DNA of 64,000 bases. It comes from Cohnella ginsengisoli. GTDB taxonomy: Bacteria > Bacillota > Bacilli > Paenibacillales > Paenibacillaceae. Of the stretch, positions 37,445 to 48,059 are shown in pieces. The stretch's first letter is position 1, and each line of letters begins with the position of its first letter. The translations under genes and the position numbers were made by a program. The stretch spans positions 434,001-498,000 of the forward strand of contig NZ_JAPDHZ010000004.1 in assembly GCF_029525555.1 (NCBI RefSeq), in the 5' to 3' direction. The notes beneath the pieces were generated by a model. It had not been told where the DNA came from, searched no databases, and saw only the letters and a list, made by a program, of their open reading frames with translations.

Positions 37445-38350
37445 ATGTCGGCACAGCGAACGGCCATCAAGGTGGACGGCTCGACCTTGCTGGTCCGCAT
37501 CTTCGGATACGGGTTCATCGGGGCATTCGCCCTGGCCTGTTTCCTTCCGTTTATGCTCGTCGTGGGCACGTCGTTCACGAGCGAGAGCTCGATCGCGAGG
37601 CACGGGTTCAATATCTGGCCCCGCGTGTTCAGCACCTTCGCCTACAAGATCGTCTTCGAGAACCCCGACCTTATCATCGGGTCCTATTGGGTCACGATCG
37701 GCATCACCGTCGTCGGCACGGCTGTCGGGCTGTTCATCGTCGCCATGACCGGTTACGCGCTGCAGCGGCCCGACTTCCACTACCGCAACCGGATTTCCTT
37801 TTTCATCTATTTCACCACGCTGTTCTCCGGCGGCCTCGTCCCGTTCTACCTGCTCGTCAACCAGTACCTGGCGCTCAAGGACAATTATCTTGCCGTGCTG
37901 CTGCCGGGTCTGCTGTCTCCCTTCCTCATCATCATGATGAAAAGCTTTGTCCGCTCCATTCCGCACGCCATCACGGAGTCGGCCAAGATCGACGGCGCAG
38001 GGGACTTCACCATCTTCCTGCGGCTCATCCTGCCGATGACGACGCCAGCGCTCGCGACGATCGGTCTGTTCATCGCGATCGGCTATTGGAACGAATGGTA
38101 CAACGCGATGCTGTTCCTGTCGCCCGACATGAAGTACCGCACGCTGCAGCTGTTTCTGTACGGCGTCGTGACGAGCGCGGACTTCGTCAAAAATTCGTCC
38201 GCGGCCTCCAACGTGGATCTGCGGGATCTGCCGCTTGAATCGATGAAAATGGCGACGGCCGTCGTCGCGACGGGGCCCGTCATCCTGCTGTATCCGTTGG
38301 TACAGCGTTTCTTCATACAGGGCATCACGGTAGGCGCGGTCAAAGGATAA
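37445..38350 (+). CDS. ABC sugar transporter permease (LplC/YtcP-like)
   Basis: A 301-residue carbohydrate permease partner. Membrane segments start at IFGYGFIGAFALACFLPFMLVVG; the EAA-like loop is ESAKIDGAGDFTIFLRLILPMTTP. The ATG at 37445 follows AAAGGAGCGATC. It ends FFIQGITVGAVKG, the usual C-terminus of this subfamily. Pairs with the upstream permease. Confidence 0.92.
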   Translation: MSAQRTAIKVDGSTLLVRIFGYGFIGAFALACFLPFMLVVGTSFTSESSIARHGFNIWPRVFSTFAYKIVFENPDLIIGSYWVTIGITVVGTAVGLFIVAMTGYALQRPDFHYRNRISFFIYFTTLFSGGLVPFYLLVNQYLALKDNYLAVLLPGLLSPFLIIMMKSFVRSIPHAITESAKIDGAGDFTIFLRLILPMTTPALATIGLFIAIGYWNEWYNAMLFLSPDMKYRTLQLFLYGVVTSADFVKNSSAASNVDLRDLPLESMKMATAVVATGPVILLYPLVQRFFIQGITVGAVKG

Positions 38351-38438
38351 TGATGTGCCGGGAGGCGGCAAGCAGCGCGTCCTTCACATAGCAGCGATTC
38401 GCAAGCCGTCCATTTATAACGAAGGGGGAGGCAATACC

Positions 38439-40059
38439 ATGATCAAAGTTAAAAAGCTCGGCGCTATCGTACCGGCGCTAACGCTCGCCGCGGGCCTGGC
38501 GGCGTGCAGCGGGGGGGAACGGCAATGACAAGGAAGCGAGTCCCGGCGCAGACGGCAATAACGCAGGCGCAACGACAACGGCTTCGGCATCGGCATCCCA
38601 GGCCGCAGGCGCGGCGGACACGTCCAAGTTCGTCAAGATCAGCTACGTCATATTAGGCGACAAGCCGAAGAACGGCCAGTTCGACGCCGCGCTCGCCGAG
38701 ATCAACAAGCTCATGAAGCAGAAGATCAACGCGGAGCTGGAATGGAAATGGGTCGAGTGGGCGGACTGGCAGACGAAGTACAATCTGCTGCTGGCTTCCG
38801 GAGACCCGGTCGACTTGATCACGATCGGCACCGACTGGCTCGACACGTGGGGCAACGCGCAGCGGGGCGCGTTCATGAACCTGGACGACCTGCTGCCGAA
38901 GTACGCGCCGCAGACGTGGGAATCGATCCCGCAGGAAGATTGGGCCGAGAGCAAGTACAAGGGCAAGATCGTGCTCATTCCAGAAAACGCATACACGCAA
39001 TGGGTCAACCACGGCTTCTTCTACCGCGGCGACTGGGCCAAGGAGGCGGGCATTACCGGGCCGGTCAAGGATTGGGACGGCATCGAGAAGTACCTGCAAT
39101 ACATCAAGGACAACAAGAAGAACGTCATCCCTTGGGACGCTACGGCCGGGGTCAGCACGTTCGGCGGATGGGTCAATTCGTATACGCAGGAGCTGGAGCT
39201 GCCGATCTCGACCGGATGGCTGCCGGTATTCGCCACCGAGAGCGTCGACGATCCGTACACGGTCGTCAGCCCGATCTTCGACGAGGATACGATGCTGAAC
39301 TACGCGACCAAGATGAAGTCTTGGGCGGACAAAGGCTTCTGGCGGGAGGACGTGCTCAACTACAAGGGAGACACGCGCACGCTGCTGAAGGGCGGGCTGA
39401 CGGGGCTGGATCAGCACCATACGCAGACGTTCGGCACGCTTCGCGTCGACATGGACCGCGAGCAGCCGGGCTCCGAGCTGCAGATGTATCCGTTCGCAAG
39501 GACGAGCGGCAACCTGCTGGAGCTATCGATCACGCACGGCGGCACGTCGCTCGGCGCCCACAGCAAAAATCCGGAGCGCGCGCTCATGGCCTACGACCTG
39601 ATCCGCAACGACGAGCAAATCTACCGTCTGCTGAATTACGGCATCGAAGGCGTCCAGTACGAGATCAAGGACGGCAAACGCGTGCTGCCGGCCGGCTACG
39701 ATCCGAAGAAAAACGAGTTCTATTCCGACTTCTGGGGCGGCCGCAACGACAAGCTTGAGATTCCGAGCAGCACGGTATGGGATCAGCTGCCGACGACGCT
39801 CTACGCCGAGTACGACAAGATCAAGCATCCTTATCCGTACGGCCAATTCGTCTTCGACAAGACGCCGGTGGACGCCGAGCTGACCGCGATCTCGCAGGTC
39901 ACGGGCGAGATGGGTCCGTCGATCGCGTTCGGCAAGGCCGGCGATCCGGCTAAAGCGGTGGAGGCGTTCAAGTCCAAGCTGAAGGCGGCCGGCTACGACA
40001 AGGTCAAGGCCGAGCTGCAAAAGCAGCTGGACGCCTATAAGCAGCAAATGCAAGGCTGA
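38439..40059 (+). CDS. Extracellular solute-binding lipoprotein (LplA-like), one frameshift
   Basis: A 539-residue (corrected) binding protein for the LplBC permease. Signal peptide LGAIVPALTLAAGLAAC with a lipobox Cys at about residue 24, then a Gly/Asn/Ser/Ala-rich linker and the mature domain from FVKISYVILGDKPKNGQFD. The frame breaks in G7 at 38511-38517, just after the lipobox; one G fewer joins start and body (CSGGNGNDKEASPGADG). The RBS GAAGGGGGAGG precedes the ATG at 38439. Confidence 0.88.
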
Positions 40060-40081
40060 CCGCTTCGAGAGTCGCCGGGGG

Positions 40082-40114
40082 GAAATGCCGCTTGAATTCC
40101 AGGGCGGCATTTTC
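40082..40114 (+). terminator. Hairpin terminator after the solute-binding lipoprotein
   Basis: AAATGCCGC pairs with GGCGGCATTT around TTGAATTCCAG, followed by a short T-run. Confidence 0.7.
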
Positions 40115-40192
40115 CGCTTGGGACGTATTTGAAGACGGCCGGCGTGTGCTATACTGGGCGCATCTGCTGCGAAAGGGAGGCCGGTATATCGG

Positions 40193-41521
40193 ATGAGATC
40201 GAGAGGATGGCTCGTCGCATTGTGCGCGTTGCTGTCGGCGGGCGCGTTCGCCTGGGCGATATGGAGCTATATCGCGCGGTCCGAGCAGCGGGCTTCGCCC
40301 GGGGCCGAGGCGCCGGCCGTCAAGCTGACATGGTACCATCATTTTCGCGAAGAAGGGGCCCGCAAGTGGCTCGAGATCGGCACGCGCAAATATATGGAAG
40401 CGCATCCAAACGTAACGGTCGAGGTGATATCGGAAGACGGGGATACGTACGCCAATACGCTGCACAACCTGGCGGCCGTCGAGCGGATGCCCGACATCTA
40501 CATGACGGACAACATCCAGATGCTTCAGGAGTTCATCGATGCGGGATACGCGATGGACATGACGGGGAATCCGGCATTGACCGGGATCGATCCGAAGCTG
40601 CTCGGCGGCGTGGAGGGCAAGGACGGCAAAGTGTGGGCCGTGCCGTTCGACCGCAACGGCGTCGGCGTGTTCTACAACCGCGCCGCGTTCGCCAAGGCGG
40701 GCATCGGCGACATCCCGCGGACATGGGACGCGTTCCTCGCGGCCTGCCGCAAGCTCGAGCAGGCCGGCATCCAGCCGATCGCGGCCGGTTACCAGGACAT
40801 GTGGACGCTAAATCTGGACATTCAGCCGGACTTGATCGCGTCCGGCATCCGCGCGCCGACCTGGATCGAGGATGTCGAAGCCGGCAGGGCTTCGTTCGCC
40901 GACGACAAGGGCAACTTCAAGAATGTCCTTCGGAGGCTGGCGGACCGGTTCCCCTATACCGGCGACGACCCGTTCGGCACGAACTGGAACGAAGCGCTCG
41001 AGCTGCTCGCCAGCGGCGAAGCAGCCATGATCCTGAACGGAAGCTGGACGGTGGACGGCGTCCGATCGTTCAAGCCGGACGCGGATATCGGCATGTTCGC
41101 GTTCCCTTCGACGAACGACGCGTCTTCGTCGAAGTTCGCGATGAAGACGACCGGGGGCTTCGTCGTCAATCCAAAATCCCGGCACGCGGATGAAGCGATC
41201 TCGCTCGTGCGGTACTTCTCTTCGGCACAGATGGCCGCGGTCATGCAGGACAACAAGAAAGGGATATCGATCGCGCCGAACGCGAAGCTCGACTTCGATC
41301 CGGCGTACGAGGAGCTGGATCGCGAATACATTCAGGCCGGTCGCGTGCTTGATTATTCCGCCTTCTATCCCGAATTCGTGAACGTCGAGCTCGTCGAAGC
41401 GTTCCGCAACGAACTGATCGGCCTGCTGGGCGACCCGCGGCACGACGTCGACCGATGCATCGCCCAGCTCGACGCGGCGTTCGACCGGATCCGCCCGCGG
41501 GCGGGCGCGAAGGGAGGATGA
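40193..41521 (+). CDS. Membrane-anchored family 1 extracellular solute-binding protein
   Basis: A 442-residue protein. The N-terminal segment WLVALCALLSAGAFAWAIWSY is hydrophobic but has no lipobox, so it may be a signal anchor. The mature part is a family 1 sugar-binding fold (LTWYHHFREEGARKWLEIGT, ILNGSWTVDGVRSF). Its stop codon directly abuts the sensor kinase gene. That pairing with a YesM-type kinase, rather than with permeases, suggests that it may present ligand to the sensor; this is inference. Confidence 0.85.
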   Translation: MRSRGWLVALCALLSAGAFAWAIWSYIARSEQRASPGAEAPAVKLTWYHHFREEGARKWLEIGTRKYMEAHPNVTVEVISEDGDTYANTLHNLAAVERMPDIYMTDNIQMLQEFIDAGYAMDMTGNPALTGIDPKLLGGVEGKDGKVWAVPFDRNGVGVFYNRAAFAKAGIGDIPRTWDAFLAACRKLEQAGIQPIAAGYQDMWTLNLDIQPDLIASGIRAPTWIEDVEAGRASFADDKGNFKNVLRRLADRFPYTGDDPFGTNWNEALELLASGEAAMILNGSWTVDGVRSFKPDADIGMFAFPSTNDASSSKFAMKTTGGFVVNPKSRHADEAISLVRYFSSAQMAAVMQDNKKGISIAPNAKLDFDPAYEELDREYIQAGRVLDYSAFYPEFVNVELVEAFRNELIGLLGDPRHDVDRCIAQLDAAFDRIRPRAGAKGG

Positions 41522-43340
41522 TTGGCGGCGATGCGACGTCTTCATGAACGGCTGAATCCGATGAGACGACTGCGCGATATGCGCATTCGCAGGAAGATTC
41601 TGCTCTCCAATATGGTCATCATCCTGATGCTGGCGCTGTCGATCGGCACCGCGGCCACGCTTGCCTCGCGCTACTTTATCGAAGCGAATACGCGGGAACT
41701 GACCCGACACGTGATCGACCAATATTCCAAGAACGTGGATAACCACGTGAAGGACTTCGTCTCCTCGACGCTGTTCCTCTTGAACGACAAGCTGCTCACG
41801 CACATCGTGTCGGAGCAGGAAGCGCAGGCCGGAGAGGACCGGTACGCGCTCGACTTCAACCGCGTCGCCGGACTGCTCTATCAATACGGCAACAACAATC
41901 CTTTTATCAATTCCATTACGATCATGAACGAGCAAGGGCGGCTATATTGGTGGCAGCGACCGGCCGCAGCCGCCGGAGACCTGAACGAGAGGATCGCGAG
42001 GGCGATCGCCGAATCCGCGCGAATGAAGCTTGCGGATGCCGGGACGGGCATCTATTGGTCCGCTTCGCTGCACGGCACGGACGAAGTGGCGCTCTCCCGA
42101 TATTATCTCGACATCAATCAGGTCAACCGAAGCTTCGGGGTCATCGTCTTCCATCTCGACAAAGCCTACTTCAAAAGTCTGCTCTCCGACGGCTCCATCA
42201 TCCAGGCGGACAATCTGTTCATTCTGAACGAAAACGGGGGAGCCGCTCTATAAGGGCAGCCCGGACGCGGAATCCGAGGCGCTGCGGGTGCCGGAAGAAG
42301 GTTCGCGCTACGGGGTTGCGGATGGGCAAACGGTCAGGATCGGCGGCATGCAGTCGCTGCTCATGCGGTTTCAATCCTCGGACACCGGATGGAGTGTCCT
42401 GTGCTTCATCCCGCTCTCCCGGCTTCTGGAGGGGACGCGCATTCTGGAAACGATCATCGTCTTCATATGCGTATTGTTCATCTTTATCGCGATGGCGGTC
42501 GCGTTCTGGTTTTCCGCGGGCACGACGAGAGACATCAAGCTGCTGGAGCGTACGATGAGGAAGGTAGAGGACGGCGATCTGAGCGTCAAGGCGAAGCCCG
42601 CCGGGCGAGACGAGATCGGCATGCTCGCCGTGAGATTCAATATGATGGTGTCGCGGATCAACGAGCTGGTCGTCCGCGTGTCCGAGGAGCGGCTCGCCAC
42701 GCAGCGGGCTGAATACACGGTACTGCTGTCCAGGATCAACCCGCATTTTTTGTACAACGCGCTCGGGACGATCCGCTGGTTCGCCCGCAGCCGGGGCCAG
42801 GAGGAGATCGAGTCGATGGTGAGCGCGCTGACCGGGCTGTTGAAGTCGTCGATCCGCCATTCCGGCGGACTGGAGCGTCTTGAGACGGAGCTGGCCAACG
42901 TACGGGATTACGTGCATCTGCAGAAGATCGGGCTTGGCGATGCGTTCGAGATCCGCTATGACGTGGGCGGCGCCCTGCTGGACGCGCTCGTGCCCGGTTT
43001 CATTCTGCAGCCGCTGGTGGAGAATGCGATCATGCACGGCCTGGAAATATCGAAGGGCACCGGACGCATCCGCATCGCCGCGGAGCGCGTCGGACCGGAT
43101 CTGCGGATCGCGGTCGCGGACAACGGCATCGGCATGGAGCCGGACTACGCGGCGACCTTGCTCTCGGCGGACAGGGAGCGGCGATACCCGGGCCTCAACG
43201 GCATCGGCGTCCGCCATGTGCACGAGCGCATCCGCACGCTGTGCGGCGAGCGATACGGGTTATCGTTCAACACGGCGCCCGGCCGCGGCACGACGATCTA
43301 TCTGACATTGCCCTACCGGCGGGAGGAGGATGCTGTTTGA
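41522..43340 (+). CDS. YesM-type sensor histidine kinase, one frameshift
   Basis: A 605-residue (corrected) kinase. Membrane segment ILLSNMVIILMLALSIGTAATL, extracellular sensor region to about residue 300, second membrane segment (TIIVFICVLFIFIAMAVAFWF), HAMP, and a His_kinase domain with RINPHFLYNALGTIRW (phospho-His) and LQPLVENAIMHGLE, DNGIGM. The frame breaks in G5 at 42236-42240 (ILNENG then EPLYKGSPDAES); one G fewer restores it. Start TTG 41522 or ATG 41531. Its stop overlaps the TTG start of the regulator gene. Confidence 0.88.
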
Positions 43341-44893
43341 GCCGTTACCAGGCGATGATCGTAGAAGACAACGCCGTCTATCGGCACGCGATACGGACGC
43401 TGATCGATTGGGAGCGCAGCGGCTTCAGGATCGCGGCGGAGGCGGTCAACGGCAAGCAAGCGCTGGAGAAGATGGCGGCGCAGCGGTTCGATCTGATTCT
43501 GACCGACGTCAGCATGCCGGAGATGAACGGCATCGACTTAGTGAAGGCCGTTAACGAAAGAGGCGAGGACACGGTGATCGTCATGCTCAGCTCCTACGAC
43601 GATTTTCAATTCGTGAAGGATTCGCTGAAGCTCGGCGCCGATGACTACTTGCTCAAGCAGGAGATGGAGCCGGATACGATGGTCGCGATGTTGGGCCAAG
43701 TCAAAGAGAAGCTGAGCAGGCTCCGGACCAGCAGGAAAGAGGAGCGGTCGAACCGGTCGGAAGCGCAGGCCGCACGTCTGAAGCAGTGGATGACCGGAGA
43801 GGCGAATGCCCATCCCGCCGCGGATGACGGCTTGACCGAGCTGCTGCCCGCGGCCGAATACAGGCTCATCCTTCTGGCGTCGCGGGAATGCGAGGAGATG
43901 GACGGCGATAGGATCCAGCAGGAAGCCCGGCACGGGGCTGCCGAGCTCGAATGCGGAAGGACGCTTGCGATCCCGATTCGATCCGGCAGGCTGGCGCTCG
44001 TGATAGGCATGCCCGACGACGGCGCGCGAGGCTGCGGGAGCGGCCGGGCGGCGAGGGAGCTGGCGGGACGCTGGCTCGGTCAGGGCGAAGACCGCTGCTC
44101 GAGGGCGGCCGCGATCGCCGCGGGCCGGGGCAGCGCGGGTCTGTACGGACTTCGCGAGGCGTACGAGGAAGCGGAGCGGGCGCTGTTCCTTGCCGTGTAC
44201 GAAGGCTGGGGCCGCTTATTCGAAGCGGAGCTTCCGCCGCCGGCCCCCGCGAATCCGGAAGCGGAGACGGAGGAGGCGGCCCGGCGCTGGCAAGCCGCGG
44301 TGCGGTCGGGATCGGGCGAAGACATGGCCGCGGCCGCGGCCTGCCAATTCGGCCTGCTGTCCCGCGCGAAGCCCGCGAAGGCGGTACTTCAGCGGCAGCT
44401 CGTCGACCTGTACGCTTCGCTCTATCACCACGCCGATCCGGCCGCGCATGCCGTGCCGGACTGGTGGTCCGCGCTCTCGGGCAGCATCGACCGGCTCGAT
44501 CCGATCCGGCGCATGGAGGCGGATTTCGCCGCGTTCTGCCGCGAACGATTCCCCGAGTCCGAGGCGGTGCCGGCAAACCGCAAAGAGATTCGGCAGGCGA
44601 TCGCGTATATCCGAAGTCACTACGCGGAGGACATCTCCGTCGCCCGCCTGTCAGGCGAATTGGGCTTCAGCGCGAATTATTTGTCCAATCTGTTCCGCAG
44701 CGAGACCGGGCTGCGCGTGACCGAATACGTGAATCGGGTCCGCATGGAGGTAGCGAAGCGCCTGCTGCGGGATTTGCAGCTGAAGGTGTACGAGGTTGCC
44801 GGCAAGGTGGGCTATCACGATGCTTCTTATTTTTGCAAAGTGTTCAAGGAGGTTACGGGAGAGACGGTAACGGCCTTCCGCCAAAAGGAATGA
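43337..44893 (+). CDS. YesN-type response regulator with AraC output domain
   Basis: A 518-residue regulator. Receiver: MIVEDNAVYRHAIRTL, phospho-Asp in DLILTDVSMPEMNGI, MLSSYDDFQFVKDSLKLGADDYLLK. A divergent middle region follows, and the C-terminal AraC double HTH (ISVARLSGELGFSANYLSNLF, then VYEVAGKVGYHDASYFCKVFKE). Start TTG 43337 with GGGAGGAGG 7 bases upstream, overlapping the kinase stop. With the kinase it should activate the locus in response to a sugar. Confidence 0.92.
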   Translation: MSRYQAMIVEDNAVYRHAIRTLIDWERSGFRIAAEAVNGKQALEKMAAQRFDLILTDVSMPEMNGIDLVKAVNERGEDTVIVMLSSYDDFQFVKDSLKLGADDYLLKQEMEPDTMVAMLGQVKEKLSRLRTSRKEERSNRSEAQAARLKQWMTGEANAHPAADDGLTELLPAAEYRLILLASRECEEMDGDRIQQEARHGAAELECGRTLAIPIRSGRLALVIGMPDDGARGCGSGRAARELAGRWLGQGEDRCSRAAAIAAGRGSAGLYGLREAYEEAERALFLAVYEGWGRLFEAELPPPAPANPEAETEEAARRWQAAVRSGSGEDMAAAAACQFGLLSRAKPAKAVLQRQLVDLYASLYHHADPAAHAVPDWWSALSGSIDRLDPIRRMEADFAAFCRERFPESEAVPANRKEIRQAIAYIRSHYAEDISVARLSGELGFSANYLSNLFRSETGLRVTEYVNRVRMEVAKRLLRDLQLKVYEVAGKVGYHDASYFCKVFKEVTGETVTAFRQKE

Positions 44894-44961
44894 TCGAAGC
44901 GGAGCCGCATAGAACCCTGCGCGAACATTCGCCGGAGGAAAGAAGGGAAAGGAAAGGTTCA

Positions 44962-46002
44962 ATGAAGCAGCAAGTGACGGTGTACGATATCGCCGAAGAA
45001 GCCCAGGTGTCCGTGGCGACCGTGTCCCGCGTCTTGAACGGTTCGGCGCCCGTCAGCCGGACGACGCGCGCGAAGATCGAGGCGATCATGCACAAGCATC
45101 AATTCCAGCCCAACGCCGTGGCGCGCAGTCTGACGAAAAGAGAGACGGGCATCATCGGCGTTATATTGCCCGATATCACGAATCCGTTTTTCCCCGAGGT
45201 ATTTTCCGGGATCGAGCAGGAGGGACTTGCGTCCGGACATACCTTTTTTCTTTGCAACACGCTTGGGGATTACGGCAGGGAATCGCATTTTCTCAACTTA
45301 ATGCGGGAAAAACGGGTGGACGGCATCCTGTTCATGGGCGGCCGCGTGAATCTCAGATCCTGCGATCCTGCGCTCGCCCGCGAGCTCGCCGAGCATGCGC
45401 GCAGCATTCCCCTCGTACTGGTGAACGGAGACGTCAAGGATGCCGGCTTGACGCGCGTCGCCACGGACGAGGCGGCAGGCACGACGCTGGCCGTGCGCCA
45501 TCTGATCGGGCTTGGGCATACGCGCATCGGGTTTCTTGGCGGCGCCCGGCACATGTCGACGACGGCGGTGAAGGTTCGTTCCTTCCGCCGGACCATGAAG
45601 GAAGCGGGGCTGGCCGTGCGCGACGCCTGGACGATTCCCGGCGGCTTCTCCGCCGATGCCGGCCGCGAGCAGATGAATCGGCTGCTGTCGCTTCGCGACC
45701 TGCCCACGGCGGTATGCTGCGTGAACGACTTCACCGCGATCGGCGCGATCAAGACGGCGGCCGAGCACGGGCTGAACGTGCCGTCCGACATGTCCGTCGT
45801 CGGCTTCGACGACATTTTGCTGGCGCGCCACGTCATCCCCGAGCTGACGACGGTGTCGCAGCAGGCGGGGGAGCTCGGGCGAACCGCCGTGCGCGTGCTC
45901 CGCGAGCTGATGGGAGGCGCCGCGGCGAGGAAGCTCACGCCGCTCGAGCCCAGGCTCATCGTTCGGCAGAGCACGGCGGCGCCGGGGGGGCAAGGGGATT
46001 AA
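44962..46002 (+). CDS. LacI-family transcriptional regulator
   Basis: A 346-residue repressor-type protein. HTH at residues 5-27 (TVYDIAEEAQVSVATVSRVLN), hinge with AVARSLTKRETGIIGVILPD, and a periplasmic-binding-like sugar domain (FDDILLARHVIPELTTVSQQ). Start ATG 44962 behind AAAGGAAAGG. Last gene of the first sugar locus; LacI-type palindromes upstream of the beta-galactosidase are candidate operators. Confidence 0.93.
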   Translation: MKQQVTVYDIAEEAQVSVATVSRVLNGSAPVSRTTRAKIEAIMHKHQFQPNAVARSLTKRETGIIGVILPDITNPFFPEVFSGIEQEGLASGHTFFLCNTLGDYGRESHFLNLMREKRVDGILFMGGRVNLRSCDPALARELAEHARSIPLVLVNGDVKDAGLTRVATDEAAGTTLAVRHLIGLGHTRIGFLGGARHMSTTAVKVRSFRRTMKEAGLAVRDAWTIPGGFSADAGREQMNRLLSLRDLPTAVCCVNDFTAIGAIKTAAEHGLNVPSDMSVVGFDDILLARHVIPELTTVSQQAGELGRTAVRVLRELMGGAAARKLTPLEPRLIVRQSTAAPGGQGD

Positions 46003-46046
46003 AAAAGGCAGAGGGGCGCCGCCTGGGCGCCGCCCTCTGCCTTTTC
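46001..46046 (+). terminator. Rho-independent terminator of the first sugar locus
   Basis: AAAAGGCAGAGGGGCGCC pairs with GGCGCCGCCCTCTGCCTTTT, a long GC stem with flanking A and T runs, beginning in the LacI gene's stop codon. Confidence 0.85.
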
Positions 46047-46463
46047 CATTTTCGCGCATAGCCAAAGATCGGATCAGTAAGCCGTCCAGCCGCCGTACGA
46101 GCTGCGTCTTCTTCCTTGGCGACGTTGACGACGACTACCGCACAAAATACATGAAGAAGAAGGAAGGAGGACGAGAAGATAGCCTCGATCAGCATTTTTC
46201 GAGGCTTTTTTTACGTTTAATTTGCCGAACGATAACAGCGACGCATAATTATGGGGCAACATGGGGGGGGGGGGGTAGAATGGCCGCAATCCAATCAAAG
46301 TCCACCTATCCAATGATAATCCGCTTTCGACAGGCCCATGACCCGTCTATAATAGAAAGGGATGGGCACCTCTTTTAAGGACTTTTAATCGTATTAAATA
46401 AATTAGCCGCCTGTTCGTAAGAAGGGGCTTTTTTTCTATTCGTCTACCAGGGGGCTGAGCGCG
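46047..46463. other. About 415-bp gap between the two sugar loci
   Basis: It contains the hairpin at 46181 and a G13 run at 46263-46275. No gene or RNA is recognisable. The second locus presumably has its promoter in the last 150 AT-rich bases. Confidence 0.5.
46181..46213 (+). terminator. Terminator-like hairpin between the two sugar loci
   Basis: AGCCTCGA pairs with TCGAGGCT, followed by seven T residues. The first 16 bases recur in the hairpin at 55154. Confidence 0.75.
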
Positions 46464-48059
46464 ATGAAAATACTAGTCGTGGACGACGAGCCGAGACATC
46501 GCAGAGGAATGGAGAGTTTGATCCGCAACCTGCGGCCCGAAGACGAGGTTCTCGTCGCCAAAGACGGGGCAAGCGCCCTGGAACTCGTCAGGTCCGAAAC
46601 GCCGGATGCCGTGCTAAGCGATATCCGGATGCCCAATCTGGACGGTCTGTCTTTTCTGAAGATCCTGCAGGACGAACGCCGTCGGACCAAGGTGGTCATG
46701 ATCTCGGCGTATAATCTGTTTGAATACGCGCAGACCGCGATTCGTCACGGGGCCTGCGATTATATCTTGAAGCCGGTGGAGGCAGAGAAGGTCGAGTTCG
46801 TGCTTCGCCGCATCGAGGAGCAGCTTGCGGCGGAGTCCAGGGAGCATTCGGAGACGGAAGCGTTAAAGCAACGGCTGAGCCTCGCTTCCTCCGCCTACCG
46901 CAACCATCTCCTGCTGTCTTGGTTAAATGGAAGCTTAACGGACCTGGAACGCAAAGAAATCGAGTCGTCGGCGTGGATACAGGGAGGAGGAATCGTAGCG
47001 GTCTCGGAATTACGGATCGATGCGGACAGCAGGGCGCCATTCGATTCCGCGGCTTGGCTGCGCCGCCTGGAGCAGGCGTGGGCGGAATTCGGCGAAGCGC
47101 ATACGATCTTGATCGAAGCGCCTCAGGAGGGCGTCTGCCAAGCCGCTACCCTCATCCGAACCCCGCGGCTTACCCCGGAGAGGAAGGCTGAGATTCGCCG
47201 GATGGCAGACACACTGGGCGCGGAGTGGGCCGGGCACGGACGTCTCACCCACGGGATCGGCCCGGATTGCCGATCTTTCTGGACGGAAGCGCCTGCGGCT
47301 TATCGGGCAGCCCAAACGGCCGGCCGTTATCATTTCCATCCTTGTTGGAACGGCATCCTGTTCCACGATGAACGCCTTCCCGCCGACGATCCCCTTGTTC
47401 TGGACGGAGAGAAGCTGTTCGCCGCTCTGCAAGGGAAGGATGCGGAAGAGGCCGTCGAGATGTGCCGGTCGGCATTCGATCGGCTTGCCGCCGGCGGTCA
47501 TGCGGACCCGAAGCGGATCAAGGAATACGCCGCGCTGACCCTGATCAAAGTGAAGAGCAGAATTCGCGGTTATGTCGACCGGCAAGTTGGAAGCGTTATC
47601 GCGTCGGCGGCTTTGAACGAGGTTCCGGCGTGCCGCACCTTTACGGAGCTCATGACGGTTCTGGAGGCTCGGCTGCGGGACGTACACCATGCGATCAGGC
47701 AGCCCCAATCCGATAAAAGCGAGAAGGTCGTCGACGAGTGCCTGAGATGGATTCAAGAGAACGCCAAGGAGGAGTTGACGCTGGAGAAGGTGGCCGAGCG
47801 GTTTTATTTTAACCCGTCGTACTTCAGCACGCTCATCAAGAGCCGGACGGGAAGGACGTTCTCCGATCACGTGACGGAGGCTCGCATGCGGCGGGCCAAG
47901 GAATTGATCGCGCGGAACGGAATGAAAATATACGAGATCGCCGCCGAATGCGGCTATCAGGATACCAAGTATTTCTGCCGAGTCTTCAAGAAATGGAACG
48001 GCATGTCGCCGGAAGCTTATAAGCACGCGGCTTATGCGCGTAAGGGAAGAGAAGGATGA
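46464..48059 (+). CDS. YesN-type response regulator with AraC output domain (second locus)
   Basis: A 531-residue regulator. MKILVVDDEPRHRRGMESL, phospho-Asp in AVLSDIRMPNLDGLSFL, ISAYNLFEYAQTAIRHGACDYILKPV; C-terminal AraC domain (LEKVAERFYFNPSYFSTLIKS, then IYEIAAECGYQDTKYFCRVFKKWNG). The stop overlaps the kinase start by 4 bases (ATGA at 48056). First gene of an arabinofuranoside uptake operon. Confidence 0.93.
   Translation: MKILVVDDEPRHRRGMESLIRNLRPEDEVLVAKDGASALELVRSETPDAVLSDIRMPNLDGLSFLKILQDERRRTKVVMISAYNLFEYAQTAIRHGACDYILKPVEAEKVEFVLRRIEEQLAAESREHSETEALKQRLSLASSAYRNHLLLSWLNGSLTDLERKEIESSAWIQGGGIVAVSELRIDADSRAPFDSAAWLRRLEQAWAEFGEAHTILIEAPQEGVCQAATLIRTPRLTPERKAEIRRMADTLGAEWAGHGRLTHGIGPDCRSFWTEAPAAYRAAQTAGRYHFHPCWNGILFHDERLPADDPLVLDGEKLFAALQGKDAEEAVEMCRSAFDRLAAGGHADPKRIKEYAALTLIKVKSRIRGYVDRQVGSVIASAALNEVPACRTFTELMTVLEARLRDVHHAIRQPQSDKSEKVVDECLRWIQENAKEELTLEKVAERFYFNPSYFSTLIKSRTGRTFSDHVTEARMRRAKELIARNGMKIYEIAAECGYQDTKYFCRVFKKWNGMSPEAYKHAAYARKGREG

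Noticed and set aside
44080..46065. Several long minus-strand frames opposite the YesN-type and LacI-type genes
   Set aside because: Shadows of GC-rich coding sequence with low-complexity Arg/Pro/Ser composition.
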